Source: CAXSBR01 sp964252015
Lineage (GTDB): Bacteria; Actinomycetota; Actinomycetes; Mycobacteriales; Jatrophihabitantaceae
Reading direction: 5' to 3'
Assembly (NCBI GenBank): GCA_964252015.1
Contig: CAXULW010000004.1
Location: 123,980-187,979 of the forward strand
DNA: 64,000 bases
Part shown: positions 16,941 to 25,196 of the stretch, piece by piece
Numbering within the stretch: position 1 is the first letter of the stretch
Layout of the letters: every line of letters starts with the position of its first letter
The notes under the pieces: generated by a model
Database searches by the model: none
The model's input: only the letters and a program-made list of their open reading frames with translations
What the model was told of the DNA's origin: nothing
Made by a program: the position numbers and the translations under genes

Positions 16941-19115
16941 TCAGGCCACGGTGCCGAGGACGAACGGGTAGACCGGCCCGCTGCCCGCGCGGCGCAGCAA
17001 CCGGGCGACCACGGCCATCGTCCAGCCCGTGTCGGCGTAGTCGTCGACCAGCAGGATCGGCGCGTCGCGGGCGCGTCCGCCCAGTTCGGCCAGCAGGGAC
17101 TCCGGCAACGTGTACGCATCCCACACCGTCCGCAGCCGGTGGGCGCTGTTGGACCGGGCGACCCGTGAAGGTCCCTGATGCGGTACCGACCCGAGATCGG
17201 CCAAGCGACCGATGCGGGCCAGGCCGGCGGCGAAGTCGGCCACGAGGTGGGCCCGCGCTGCGGAGCCGACGTGGACCACCGCGCTGGGACGTTCGGACCA
17301 CTCCCAGGCGGCCAGGGCCCTGATCGCGGCGGAAACCACGTCGGGCGGGACGGGTTCATCGCGGCCGGTGACCTCGCGCACCCGGGCGCCCAGGGACAGG
17401 TCGGTGAACCGGGCGATCGCCCGCCCCGGCTCGGCCAGCTCGGCGGGAGCGATCTTGCCCCTGACGTCGATGCCGAGCGAGGGCATCGCGCTCGGCCACA
17501 TCCGCTTGGGGTCAAGCCGCACGCCGGGCCGGTCCAGGACGTCCGCCGCCGCCGCGACCGTGGTTGCCCCCACCGCGTCGGTCAACGTCATGCCCCCGCA
17601 GTTGTCGCAGCGACCGCAGTCCTCGGCGCCCGGGTCGTCGAGTTGCTCGCGCAGGAACCGCATCCGGCAGCTGTTCGTGGCGATGTAATCGCGCATGGCC
17701 TGCTGCTCGTCCCGGCGCACCCCGGCCACCCGCTCGTAGCGCTCGGCGTCGTAGTGCCAGGCGGCACCGGTGGAGACCCAGCCACCGCGGACCCGACGCA
17801 CGGCGCCGTCCACGTCGAGCACTTTGAGCATCGTTTCGAGCCGGGTCCGGGACAGCTCGACCTGGGTTTCCAGCGTGGCCGTCGATGTCGGCGCGGCTGA
17901 CTCGGCCAATGCGGCCAGCGCCACCCGGACCTGGCGCTCGGGCGGGAATCCGACCGAGGCGAAATAGCTCCAGATCGCCTCGTCGTCCGAGCCGGGCAGC
18001 AGGACGACCTGGGCCGAGTCGACGCCGCGGCCGGCCCGGCCCACCTGCTGGTAGTACGAGATCGGCGACGACGGCGCGCCGAAGTGGACGACGAAGCCGA
18101 GGTCGGGCTTGTCGAAGCCCATCCCCAAGGCCGAGGTGGCGACCAGGGCCTTGACCCGGTTGTTGATCAGGTCGTCCTCGGCGGCCAGGCGCTCGGCCTG
18201 GTCGGTCTGACCCGAATACGCCGCGACCGGAAAGCCCCGCTCGCGCAGGTAGTCGGCCACCTGCTGCGACGCGGCCACGGTGAGCGTGTAGATGATGCCG
18301 GAGCCGGGCAACTCGCCCAGGTGGTCGGCCAGCCAGGCCAGCCGGTGCGCGGTCGAGGGCAGGCTCAACACACCCAGGCTCAACGACTCGCGATCGAGAC
18401 CGCCGCGCAGCACGAGCACGTCCGAGGCGGCCTCGTCCGAACCGCCGCCCGGCCGACCGCCACCGCCGGTACCACCGCTGCCGGTGAGGCCGGCGCCTCC
18501 GCCGGTCAGACCGAGCACGTCGGCCACGTCGGCGACCACGCGCGCGTTCGCCGTCGCCGTCGTGGCCAGCACCGGTATGCCTGTCGGAAGTTCTGGCAGC
18601 AGGGTGCGCAGGCGCCGGAAGTCCGGGCGGAAATCGTGGCCCCAGTCGCTGATGCAATGGGCCTCGTCGACCACGAGCAGACCGCACGTGGCGGCCAGTT
18701 GCGGCATGACGTTGTCGCGGAAGTCCGGGTTGTTGAGCCGCTCGGGCGACAGCAGCAGCACGTCCACCTCGCCACGGTCGACGGCGGCGTAGGTGGATTG
18801 CCAGTCCTCCAGGTTGGTCGAGTTGACCGTCGCCGCATGGATCCCGGCTCGCTCGGCCGCGGCGATCTGGTTGCGCATCAACGCCAGCAGGGGCGAGATG
18901 ATGACCGTCGGCCCGGCGCCCTGCGCGCGCAGCAAGGCCGTGGCCACGAAATAGACGGCCGACTTACCCCAGCCCGTGCGCTGCACGACCAAAGCCCGGC
19001 GCCGCTGTGCTACCAGCGCGTGGATCGCCGTCCACTGATCCTCGCGCAGGCGGGCGCCCGGACCGGCCAGCGCGCGCAGAGCGGCCTCAGCGGATTCGCG
19101 CAGCTCGTCGGTCAC
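16941..19115 (-). CDS. RecQ-family DNA helicase with C-terminal phosphoribosyltransferase-like domain
   Basis: 724 residues from GTG 19115. Helicase core: Walker A RTGWGKSAVYF near residue 47, DEAHCISDWGHDFRPDF near 150, and the QxxGRAGR box as QQVGRAGRG. The RecQ zinc-binding region is CRMRFLREQLDDPGAEDCGRCDNCGG. A glycine-rich linker (about residues 205-230) interrupts the two RecA-like domains. The last 150 residues end with ILLVDDYADTGWTM, matching the PRPP loop of phosphoribosyltransferases (ComF-like). No HRDC domain is seen. Function inferred as 3'-5' DNA unwinding in repair; the role of the PRTase-like end is unknown. Confidence 0.88.
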   Translation of the reverse strand: MTDELRESAEAALRALAGPGARLREDQWTAIHALVAQRRRALVVQRTGWGKSAVYFVATALLRAQGAGPTVIISPLLALMRNQIAAAERAGIHAATVNSTNLEDWQSTYAAVDRGEVDVLLLSPERLNNPDFRDNVMPQLAATCGLLVVDEAHCISDWGHDFRPDFRRLRTLLPELPTGIPVLATTATANARVVADVADVLGLTGGGAGLTGSGGTGGGGRPGGGSDEAASDVLVLRGGLDRESLSLGVLSLPSTAHRLAWLADHLGELPGSGIIYTLTVAASQQVADYLRERGFPVAAYSGQTDQAERLAAEDDLINNRVKALVATSALGMGFDKPDLGFVVHFGAPSSPISYYQQVGRAGRGVDSAQVVLLPGSDDEAIWSYFASVGFPPERQVRVALAALAESAAPTSTATLETQVELSRTRLETMLKVLDVDGAVRRVRGGWVSTGAAWHYDAERYERVAGVRRDEQQAMRDYIATNSCRMRFLREQLDDPGAEDCGRCDNCGGMTLTDAVGATTVAAAADVLDRPGVRLDPKRMWPSAMPSLGIDVRGKIAPAELAEPGRAIARFTDLSLGARVREVTGRDEPVPPDVVSAAIRALAAWEWSERPSAVVHVGSAARAHLVADFAAGLARIGRLADLGSVPHQGPSRVARSNSAHRLRTVWDAYTLPESLLAELGGRARDAPILLVDDYADTGWTMAVVARLLRRAGSGPVYPFVLGTVA

Positions 19116-19354
19116 CCACCCTGTCTAACAGTCCGCCCCGACACTTCGGCCCGCCTGGCGCGGCCTGTGGACTACTGGACGGGCTGTGGAGTCGCCTCAA
19201 CACGGGGTGTGCCTCGACAGCCGCGTACGTCCACCAGGGCCGGCGGGGAGGTTCGGTCCGGCGTAGGCGGTCCGCCCGCACGAATGCGTCTCGGTGACGG
19301 TCATCCATGCGTTCTCGTAGACGACCCGCGACGAGTTCCCCAGCGCGGGCGCCA

Positions 19355-20326
19355 TCAGAGCGCCGAGACCCACGAGCCGTGGCCGTGGCACCAGGCCTGG
19401 GCGACGCCGTCGACCGAGATCAGGAATGCGCCGGGCCGCTCACCCGAGTTGGCGATGCCGAGATCGGCGGAGACGGCCGGGCTCTCGTTCGAGATCCACG
19501 TCGCGTCCAGAAGGCGGACGGCGCGCGCGAAGGCGGCCCGGTCCGCCGGGTCGAGGTAGGCCAGCACCGCGGAGTGGAAGACGACCAAGGTGGCCGCGGA
19601 CGGCGCTTGCGCGGCCAGGGCGGCCAGGTCGAGCCGCAGGTCTCCGACCACGACCCGCGGCGGGTCGGCGCGGGCCACGTCGAGAGCGGCATGCAGGCGC
19701 GCGCGTCGGTCGTCAGCTCCCGGCCAAACCAGGGCGTCCAGCCAGGCCACCTGAGCCGGATCGTGGGCATCGACGGGATGCAGGTCGAGCCCGGCCCGCC
19801 ACGCGACCGTCGGGACGGCGGCGGGCACGTCGATGCCCTCCACGCGGCACGGCAGGGTCACCGTGGCGTCCGGCGGCCCGATGGTGGGGACGGTGCCGCT
19901 CGGGTCGGTGTAGGAGTAGCGGTACCGGTCGGGCAGCAGGCACAGTCCGGCGCTGGCCCCGACCTCCAGCAGCGCCACCGGCTGGGGCAACCGAGCCAGG
20001 AACGGCAGCAACGTCGCGCATCGTCCGGCCTCGTTCGTCTGCGTCGACCGGACCGCCATCTGGGCGCTGATGTCGTCCCAGCGGGCCAGCACGGTGGTGC
20101 GGAACGCGGCGTAGTCCGTCGGGACGCCGGCCACGTAGGCCACCGCTGCGAACAGCAGGTTGGGCTGGCGCTTCGCGACCGGCAGTCGGTCGAGCAGGTC
20201 CAGGACCGCGGCGTCGGTGCTCACGCCGACACCGAACTCCTCGTAACGGGCAGATTCGGTGGCGGCGTTGTGCCCGAACCGGGCGTAGTTCTCGGCCGTG
20301 GAGACAGCCGCGTCGGCACCGATCAC
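19355..20326 (-). CDS. DUF2332 family protein
   Basis: 323 residues from GTG 20326. Conserved stretches: RQPNLLFAAVAYVAGVP, TNEAGRCATLLPFLARLPQPVALLEVGASAGLCLLPDRYRYSY, and VVFHSAVLAYL. The EVGASAGL segment resembles a methyltransferase-type nucleotide-binding loop, but the activity of DUF2332 is not known to me. The start lies just upstream of cdsA within a 13-14 bp tandem duplication (CGTGATCGGGCTGA-like, 20323-20348). Confidence 0.82.
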   Translation of the reverse strand: MIGADAAVSTAENYARFGHNAATESARYEEFGVGVSTDAAVLDLLDRLPVAKRQPNLLFAAVAYVAGVPTDYAAFRTTVLARWDDISAQMAVRSTQTNEAGRCATLLPFLARLPQPVALLEVGASAGLCLLPDRYRYSYTDPSGTVPTIGPPDATVTLPCRVEGIDVPAAVPTVAWRAGLDLHPVDAHDPAQVAWLDALVWPGADDRRARLHAALDVARADPPRVVVGDLRLDLAALAAQAPSAATLVVFHSAVLAYLDPADRAAFARAVRLLDATWISNESPAVSADLGIANSGERPGAFLISVDGVAQAWCHGHGSWVSAL

Positions 20327-20341
20327 GTCAGCCCGATCACG

Positions 20342-21295
20342 TCAGCCGAGGGCCGAGGCCATGATCAGGTAGGCGACGGCCGCGCAGGGCAGCAACGAGT
20401 CCAGCCGGTCCATCAGCCCGCCGTGCCCGGGCAGCAGCCGGCCCATGTCCTTGACGCCCAGATCGCGTTTCACCATCGACTCGCCGAGATCACCCAACGT
20501 GGCGGTCATCGCGATCGCCAGCCCGTACAGGACACCGATCCACCACCGGTGATGGAACAGCAGGCTCATGAACAACGCCCCGCCGACCGAGCAGGCGATC
20601 GCCGAGCCGACGAATCCCTCCCACGACTTCTTGGGTGAGACGGTGGGAGCCATCGGATGCTTACCGAACAGCACCCCGGCGGTATACCCGCCCACGTCAC
20701 TGCACACCACCGTGGCGATGAACGCGATGACGCGACCGGCGCCGTCGCTGTAGTGGGTCAGCAGCACCGCAAAGCCCCCCAGCAGGGGCACGTACAGCGC
20801 GATGAACGCCGCCGACGTCACGTCACGGGCGTAGCCGACCGCCCCCTCGGCCAAGCGCCACACGGTGACTCCGAGCACGGTGAGCAGCAGGCCCAGGACG
20901 AGCGCGTTGGCGCCGTGGTACCAGGCGGCCACGTCCATGGCCACGCCGCCGGCCACCAGCGGCACCAGCGGCGGCCGGGCCTCGGCCGCACCGATGGCCC
21001 GGACCATCTCATAGATCCCGTAGGCCATGGCGATACACACGATGGCGACGAAGCTGGGCCGGTACACCAGCAACGAGGCGATGATCATCGCGCCCAGGGC
21101 CAGGCTGACCCCGATGGCCGCGGGGAGGTTACGGCCGGCGCGGGAGGCCTTCGCCGGCGCCTCGACGAGCTCGCTCGACCGAACGGGCTCAGGCGCGGGA
21201 TCGCGGTCGGGCTCGGCGACGGCCTGGGTCAGGACCGGCCGAAGCGCTTCGGCGCCGGCGGCGTCGTCGTCTTCCGGGACGCTGTGCCTACCCAT
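20342..21295 (-). CDS. cdsA: Phosphatidate cytidylyltransferase (CDP-diacylglycerol synthase)
   Basis: 317 residues. An integral membrane enzyme that makes CDP-diacylglycerol from phosphatidate and CTP, the precursor of phosphatidylinositol, PG and cardiolipin. About 60 charged, proline-rich N-terminal residues precede seven to eight helices. The CdsA signature is complete: SMVKRDLGVKDMGRLLPGHGGLMDRLDS. It follows frr by 58 bp in the classical rpsB-tsf-pyrH-frr-cdsA order. Confidence 0.96.
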   Translation of the reverse strand: MGRHSVPEDDDAAGAEALRPVLTQAVAEPDRDPAPEPVRSSELVEAPAKASRAGRNLPAAIGVSLALGAMIIASLLVYRPSFVAIVCIAMAYGIYEMVRAIGAAEARPPLVPLVAGGVAMDVAAWYHGANALVLGLLLTVLGVTVWRLAEGAVGYARDVTSAAFIALYVPLLGGFAVLLTHYSDGAGRVIAFIATVVCSDVGGYTAGVLFGKHPMAPTVSPKKSWEGFVGSAIACSVGGALFMSLLFHHRWWIGVLYGLAIAMTATLGDLGESMVKRDLGVKDMGRLLPGHGGLMDRLDSLLPCAAVAYLIMASALG

Positions 21296-21353
21296 ACGGC
21301 AGGCCGAATCGGGGGCTCACGGTCGGGGGCGTGGCATCGTCGGGTCGGTCCGC

Positions 21354-21911
21354 TCAGACCTCGAGCAGTTCGCTCTCTTTGTGCCGGACCAGGTCGTCGA
21401 TGGAGGACGTGTAACGGTTGGTGGTCTTGTCCAGCTCGGCCTCGGCCCGGTGCGCGTCGTCCTCGCCGACCTCGCCGTCCTTCATCAACCGGTCCAGCTT
21501 GTCCTTGGCCTGGCGGCGCACCGCGCGAATCGAGACCTTGGCGTCCTCGCCCTTGCTGCGGGCCACCTTGGCCATCTCGCGGCGGCGTTCCTGGGTCAAT
21601 TGCGGGAAGACGACGCGGATCAGGGTGCCGTCGTTGCTGGGGTTGACGCCCAGGTCGCTGTCCCGGATGGACTTCTCGATCGCGTTGAGCTGGGCGGCGT
21701 CGTAGGGCTTGATGACGGCCATCCGGGCTTCCGGGATCTGCACCGAGGCCAGCTGTGGCACCGGGGTCTGCGAGCCGTAGTAGTCGATGGTGAGCCGGGC
21801 GAACGCGTTCGCGGAGGCCCGCCCGGTGCGGATGCCGCCGAGTTCGTCGCGGGCGACGTTGACCGCCTTCTCCATCCGCTCTTCGGCGTCGAAGAGTGTC
21901 TCGTCGATCAT
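21354..21911 (-). CDS. frr: Ribosome recycling factor
   Basis: 185 residues, full length. With EF-G it splits post-termination ribosomes. Canonical start MIDETLFDAEERMEKAV, followed by GGIRTGRAS, VPQLASVQIPEARM, IRVVFPQLTQERRREMAKVA and VRRQAKDKLDRLMKDGE. Lies 49 bp downstream of pyrH on the same strand. Confidence 0.98.
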   Translation of the reverse strand: MIDETLFDAEERMEKAVNVARDELGGIRTGRASANAFARLTIDYYGSQTPVPQLASVQIPEARMAVIKPYDAAQLNAIEKSIRDSDLGVNPSNDGTLIRVVFPQLTQERRREMAKVARSKGEDAKVSIRAVRRQAKDKLDRLMKDGEVGEDDAHRAEAELDKTTNRYTSSIDDLVRHKESELLEV

Positions 21912-21960
21912 CTGGTGCGTCTCCTCATGTCACCGCGGTGGCCAGGGGCGTTGCGGAAGG

Positions 21961-22821
21961 TCACTCGGTATCCCGACTGACGAGTGTGCCGATCTTCTCC
22001 CCGCGGACCACCCGACCGATGTTGCCATCGCTCAGGTCGAACACGACCATAGGCAGACCCGTGTCGCGGCAGAGGCTGAACGCGGTGGCGTCGGCAACCT
22101 TGAGCCCACGGTTGATGACCTCGTCGAAGCTGATGGTGGTGAACCGCTTGGCGTCCGCGTTGAGCCTGGGGTCGGAATCGTAGACGCCGTCGACGCCGTT
22201 CTTGCCCATCAGGAGAACCTCGCAGCCGATTTCGAGCGCGCGCTGGGCCGCCGCGGTATCGGTCGAGAAATAGGGCATGCCGACGCCGGCCCCGAAGATG
22301 ACGACCCGGTTCTTCTCCAGGTGCCGCTCGGCCCGGCGGGGGATGTAGGGCTCAGCCACCTGGCCCATGGTGATGGCGGTCTGCACCCGGGTGGGGATGC
22401 CGCGCTTCTCCAGGAAGTCCTGCAGGGCCAGGCAGTTCATGACCGTGCCCAGCATGGCCATGTAGTCGGCCCGGTCGCGATCCATCCCGGCCTTGGAGAG
22501 CTCGGCGCCGCGGAAGAAGTTGCCGCCGCCGATGACCACCGCGACCTGGGTGCCGGAGCGGACCACGTCGGCCAGCTCGGCGGCGATGGACTCGACCACA
22601 CCCGGGTCGATACCCACCGCACCGCCGCCGAAGATCTCACCAGAAAGCTTCAGCATGACCCGGCGGTACTGCCCGGGCGGGAGGAGCACCGCCGGCACGC
22701 TCAACTCGCCGGAGTCGGCATCGACGGTTGAGTCCGACGTGCGGCTCGACAACGGCAGTGGCAGCACGACGGACCCGGCCGGACCCGACGACGAGGCGAC
22801 CGTGGCTGGTTCGGTGGTCAT
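21961..22821 (-). CDS. pyrH: Uridylate kinase (UMP kinase)
   Basis: 286 residues. It phosphorylates UMP to UDP. The amino-acid-kinase fold begins at about residue 53 with YRRVMLKLSGEIFGG. VVIGGGNFFRG, DYMAMLGTVMN and LMGKNGVDGVYDSDP are intact. The first 50 residues are a Ser/Thr-rich extension not found in most homologues; an internal start nearer the kinase domain is possible (LLPPGQYRRVMLKLSG). In the tsf-pyrH-frr order. Confidence 0.96.
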   Translation of the reverse strand: MTTEPATVASSSGPAGSVVLPLPLSSRTSDSTVDADSGELSVPAVLLPPGQYRRVMLKLSGEIFGGGAVGIDPGVVESIAAELADVVRSGTQVAVVIGGGNFFRGAELSKAGMDRDRADYMAMLGTVMNCLALQDFLEKRGIPTRVQTAITMGQVAEPYIPRRAERHLEKNRVVIFGAGVGMPYFSTDTAAAQRALEIGCEVLLMGKNGVDGVYDSDPRLNADAKRFTTISFDEVINRGLKVADATAFSLCRDTGLPMVVFDLSDGNIGRVVRGEKIGTLVSRDTE

Positions 22822-22892
22822 CGGCCGCCTCCTCGTCGAGATGGTGTCGAGCTTGATCCTGCCCTACCGGCCGCGCGGGCGTGTGCCGCCGG

Positions 22893-23726
22893 TCAGGCCT
22901 GGCCGACCTCGATGTGGGCGAACCCGGTCAGGGTGACACCCGCGCCGTCGAGCAGAGCCTTGACCGTCTTCTTGCTGTCCTGCACCGAAGGCTGCTCGAG
23001 CAGCACAGTGTCCTTGTAGAACGAGTTGACGGTGCCCTCGATGATCTTGGGCAGCGCCCCCTCGGGCTTGCCGTCCTTGATGGCTTTGGACTCGGCCACG
23101 CGCTTCTCGGTCTCGACCGTCTCGGCGGGAACCTCGTCACGGGTGAGGTAACGCGCGCGCAGGGCCGCTACCTGCATGGCCGCGCCGCGCGCCGCCGCGA
23201 CGTCGGTTCCGGTGAACCGGACCAGCACGCCGACCTGGGCCGGCAGATCTGCGGCCTTCTTGTGCAGGTAGCTGGCCACCGACTCACCGTCGCGGACCTC
23301 GAGCTTGGCCACCCGGCCCAGCTCGAGCTTCTCCCCGATCACCGCGGCCAGGTCGAGGATCGCGGTGGCGACGCTACGGCCGTCGTCCAGCACGACCTCG
23401 TTGGCCGACGGGACATCGGTCGCGCTGGACTTGGCGAACGCGTCGACGATCTGCGCGGCCACGTCCTGGAACTGCTGGTTCTTGGCCACGTAGTCGGTCT
23501 CGCAGGCCAGTTCGATCATGGCGTTGCCGGACGCCACGACGAGGCCGTTCGAGGTCTCCCGTTCGCCCGATCGCTTCTCAGCCTTGGCCTGGCCCTTGAT
23601 ACGCAGGACCTCCACGGCCTTCTGGAAATCGCCGTCGGCTTCGGTCAGTGCCTTCTTGCAGTCCATCATCCCGGCGCCGGTGGCGTCGCGGAGCTGCTTC
23701 ACGTCAGCGGCGGAAATGTTCGCCAT
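22893..23726 (-). CDS. tsf: Elongation factor Ts
   Basis: 277 residues. The guanine nucleotide exchange factor of EF-Tu. It starts MANISAADVKQLRDATGAGMMDCKKALTEADGD, the canonical N-terminus with the TDVxxLRxxTGAGMMDCKKAL motif. It continues with NAMIELACETDYVAKN and a VLLEQPSVQD region near the end. Lies 53 bp after rpsB. Confidence 0.98.
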   Translation of the reverse strand: MANISAADVKQLRDATGAGMMDCKKALTEADGDFQKAVEVLRIKGQAKAEKRSGERETSNGLVVASGNAMIELACETDYVAKNQQFQDVAAQIVDAFAKSSATDVPSANEVVLDDGRSVATAILDLAAVIGEKLELGRVAKLEVRDGESVASYLHKKAADLPAQVGVLVRFTGTDVAAARGAAMQVAALRARYLTRDEVPAETVETEKRVAESKAIKDGKPEGALPKIIEGTVNSFYKDTVLLEQPSVQDSKKTVKALLDGAGVTLTGFAHIEVGQA

Positions 23727-23779
23727 GGTTCGACTTCCTGTTCTCGTTTCTCGGTTATGGGTTGTGCCGGTGCGAAGGC

Positions 23780-24799
23780 TCAGGCCTCGACGGCCGGAGC
23801 CGCCTCAGGCTCAGGGGCTGCCTCAGCCGCCGGGGTGGCGCCGCTGACCGCGCTCGCTTCGACAGCCGGGCCGGCACCGTCGGTGACCGCACCGCCGGCC
23901 TCCGGGCGGACGTCGTCGGCGGCGTCGGCCACCTCGGCCGCCGGGGCGACGGACTCGGCGCCGGTCGGCTGCTGACCCGGGTCGCCGGCCAGGGCCACGG
24001 ACGGTTCGGCGGCGGGGGTGAGCAGCTCGCGCTCCCAGTCGGCCAGCGGCTCGTCGCCACCGACGCGACCGGGCTCGGCCGCCACGTCGCGGCCGGCGTT
24101 CGCGGATGCCGCGGCGCGGGCCACCAGGCCCTCGGCCACGCCGTCGGCGATCACGCGGGTGAGCAGCGCGGCACTGCGGATGGCGTCGTCGTTGCCGGGA
24201 ATCTTGTAGTCGACCTCGTCCGGGTCACAGTTGGTGTCCAGGATCGCGATGACCGGGATGTTGAGCTTGCGGGCCTCGCCGACGGCGATGTGTTCCTTCT
24301 TGGTGTCGACGATCCACACCGCGCTGGGCACCTTGGCCATCTCCCGGATGCCGCCGAGGGTCCGGTCCAGCTTGACCATCTCGCGGCTCAGGATGAGCTG
24401 CTCCTTCTTGGTCGCGGTGCCTTCCCAGCCGTTCTGCTCCATCGCCTCGAGTTCCTTCAGGCGCAGGATGCGGCCGTGCACGGTGCTGAAGTTCGTGAGC
24501 ATGCCGCCCAGCCAGCGCTGGTTCACGTAGGGCATGCCGACGCGGGTGGCCTGGTCGGCGATGGTCTGCTGCGCCTGCTTCTTGGTGCCGATGAACAGGA
24601 CCGTGCCGCCGTGGCTGACGGTCTCCTTGACGAACTCGTACGCCTTGTCCACGTAGGACAGGGTCTGCTGCAGGTCGATGATGTAGATGCCGTTGCGCTC
24701 GGTGAAGATGAACCTCTTCATCTTCGGGTTCCAGCGTCGGGTCTGGTGTCCGAAATGGACGCCGGAATCCAGCATCTCCCGCATTGTGACGACGGCCAT
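23780..24799 (-). CDS. rpsB: 30S ribosomal protein S2
   Basis: 339 residues from ATG 24799, giving the standard MAVVTMREMLDSGVHFGHQTRRWNP start. Hallmarks LFIGTKKQAQ, YVNQRWLGGMLTNF and IVDTKKEHIAVGEARKLNIPVIAILDTNCDPDEVDYKIPGNDDAIRS are present. An Ala/Glu/Pro-rich acidic tail of about 90 residues follows position 250 and has no counterpart in the shorter S2 proteins. First gene of the rpsB-tsf-pyrH-frr-cdsA set. Confidence 0.97.
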   Translation of the reverse strand: MAVVTMREMLDSGVHFGHQTRRWNPKMKRFIFTERNGIYIIDLQQTLSYVDKAYEFVKETVSHGGTVLFIGTKKQAQQTIADQATRVGMPYVNQRWLGGMLTNFSTVHGRILRLKELEAMEQNGWEGTATKKEQLILSREMVKLDRTLGGIREMAKVPSAVWIVDTKKEHIAVGEARKLNIPVIAILDTNCDPDEVDYKIPGNDDAIRSAALLTRVIADGVAEGLVARAAASANAGRDVAAEPGRVGGDEPLADWERELLTPAAEPSVALAGDPGQQPTGAESVAPAAEVADAADDVRPEAGGAVTDGAGPAVEASAVSGATPAAEAAPEPEAAPAVEA

Positions 24800-25196
24800 G
24801 GCCGATCGGCTCCTCGTGCTCATGCGCGCTGCGCCCGGCCCGTCACGAGCGTGATGGCTCGATCGGAGGCCGTGCGGAGGCACGCTTCCTCGGTTGTCGC
24901 GGCGCGCCGGGGTGGCTCGCCGCCCTGGTGCCCGGCGTCGCGACCCGATGTCGCCGACCCGCACCCGTGAGGGTTGCTGACCGGACCGAGGTGGGCCGCC
25001 GATTCCATCTGTCGACCAGCACGAGCGCTGGAGGCGATGGAACGGACACGCGAAGTCACCCCGCGGACGGGGTGCTGCCCAACAGTCTATGCGCCTACGC
25101 AATGCATGCGCGCAATGCCGTGCGTCCGCGTCATGCGTACGCGCCATGCTTACGCGCCATGCGGACGCGCGTAGTGGTCCCGTCCGTGCAATCGGC
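24800..25196. promoter_or_regulatory. Intergenic region upstream of rpsB with a 13-bp x3 tandem repeat
   Basis: 397 bp without a gene I can support, between the LuxR stop and rpsB. A tandem array of three 13-bp units at 25132-25170 has the pattern CATGC, two variable bases, ACGCGC, with looser related copies to its left. The array is mixed direct and self-complementary and could form alternative hairpins. The rpsB promoter should lie nearer 24800, but no confident -35/-10 pair was found. Confidence 0.6.

Noticed and set aside
19197..19391. Possible Nudix-hydrolase remnant (SSRVVYENAWMTVTE near 19300)
   Set aside because: Only about 15 residues look like the start of an ADP-ribose pyrophosphatase and no Nudix box follows in any frame; too short to call a pseudogene.
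18084..19559. 491-residue plus-strand open frame opposite recQ
   Set aside because: Shadow frame with low-complexity composition and no family motif.
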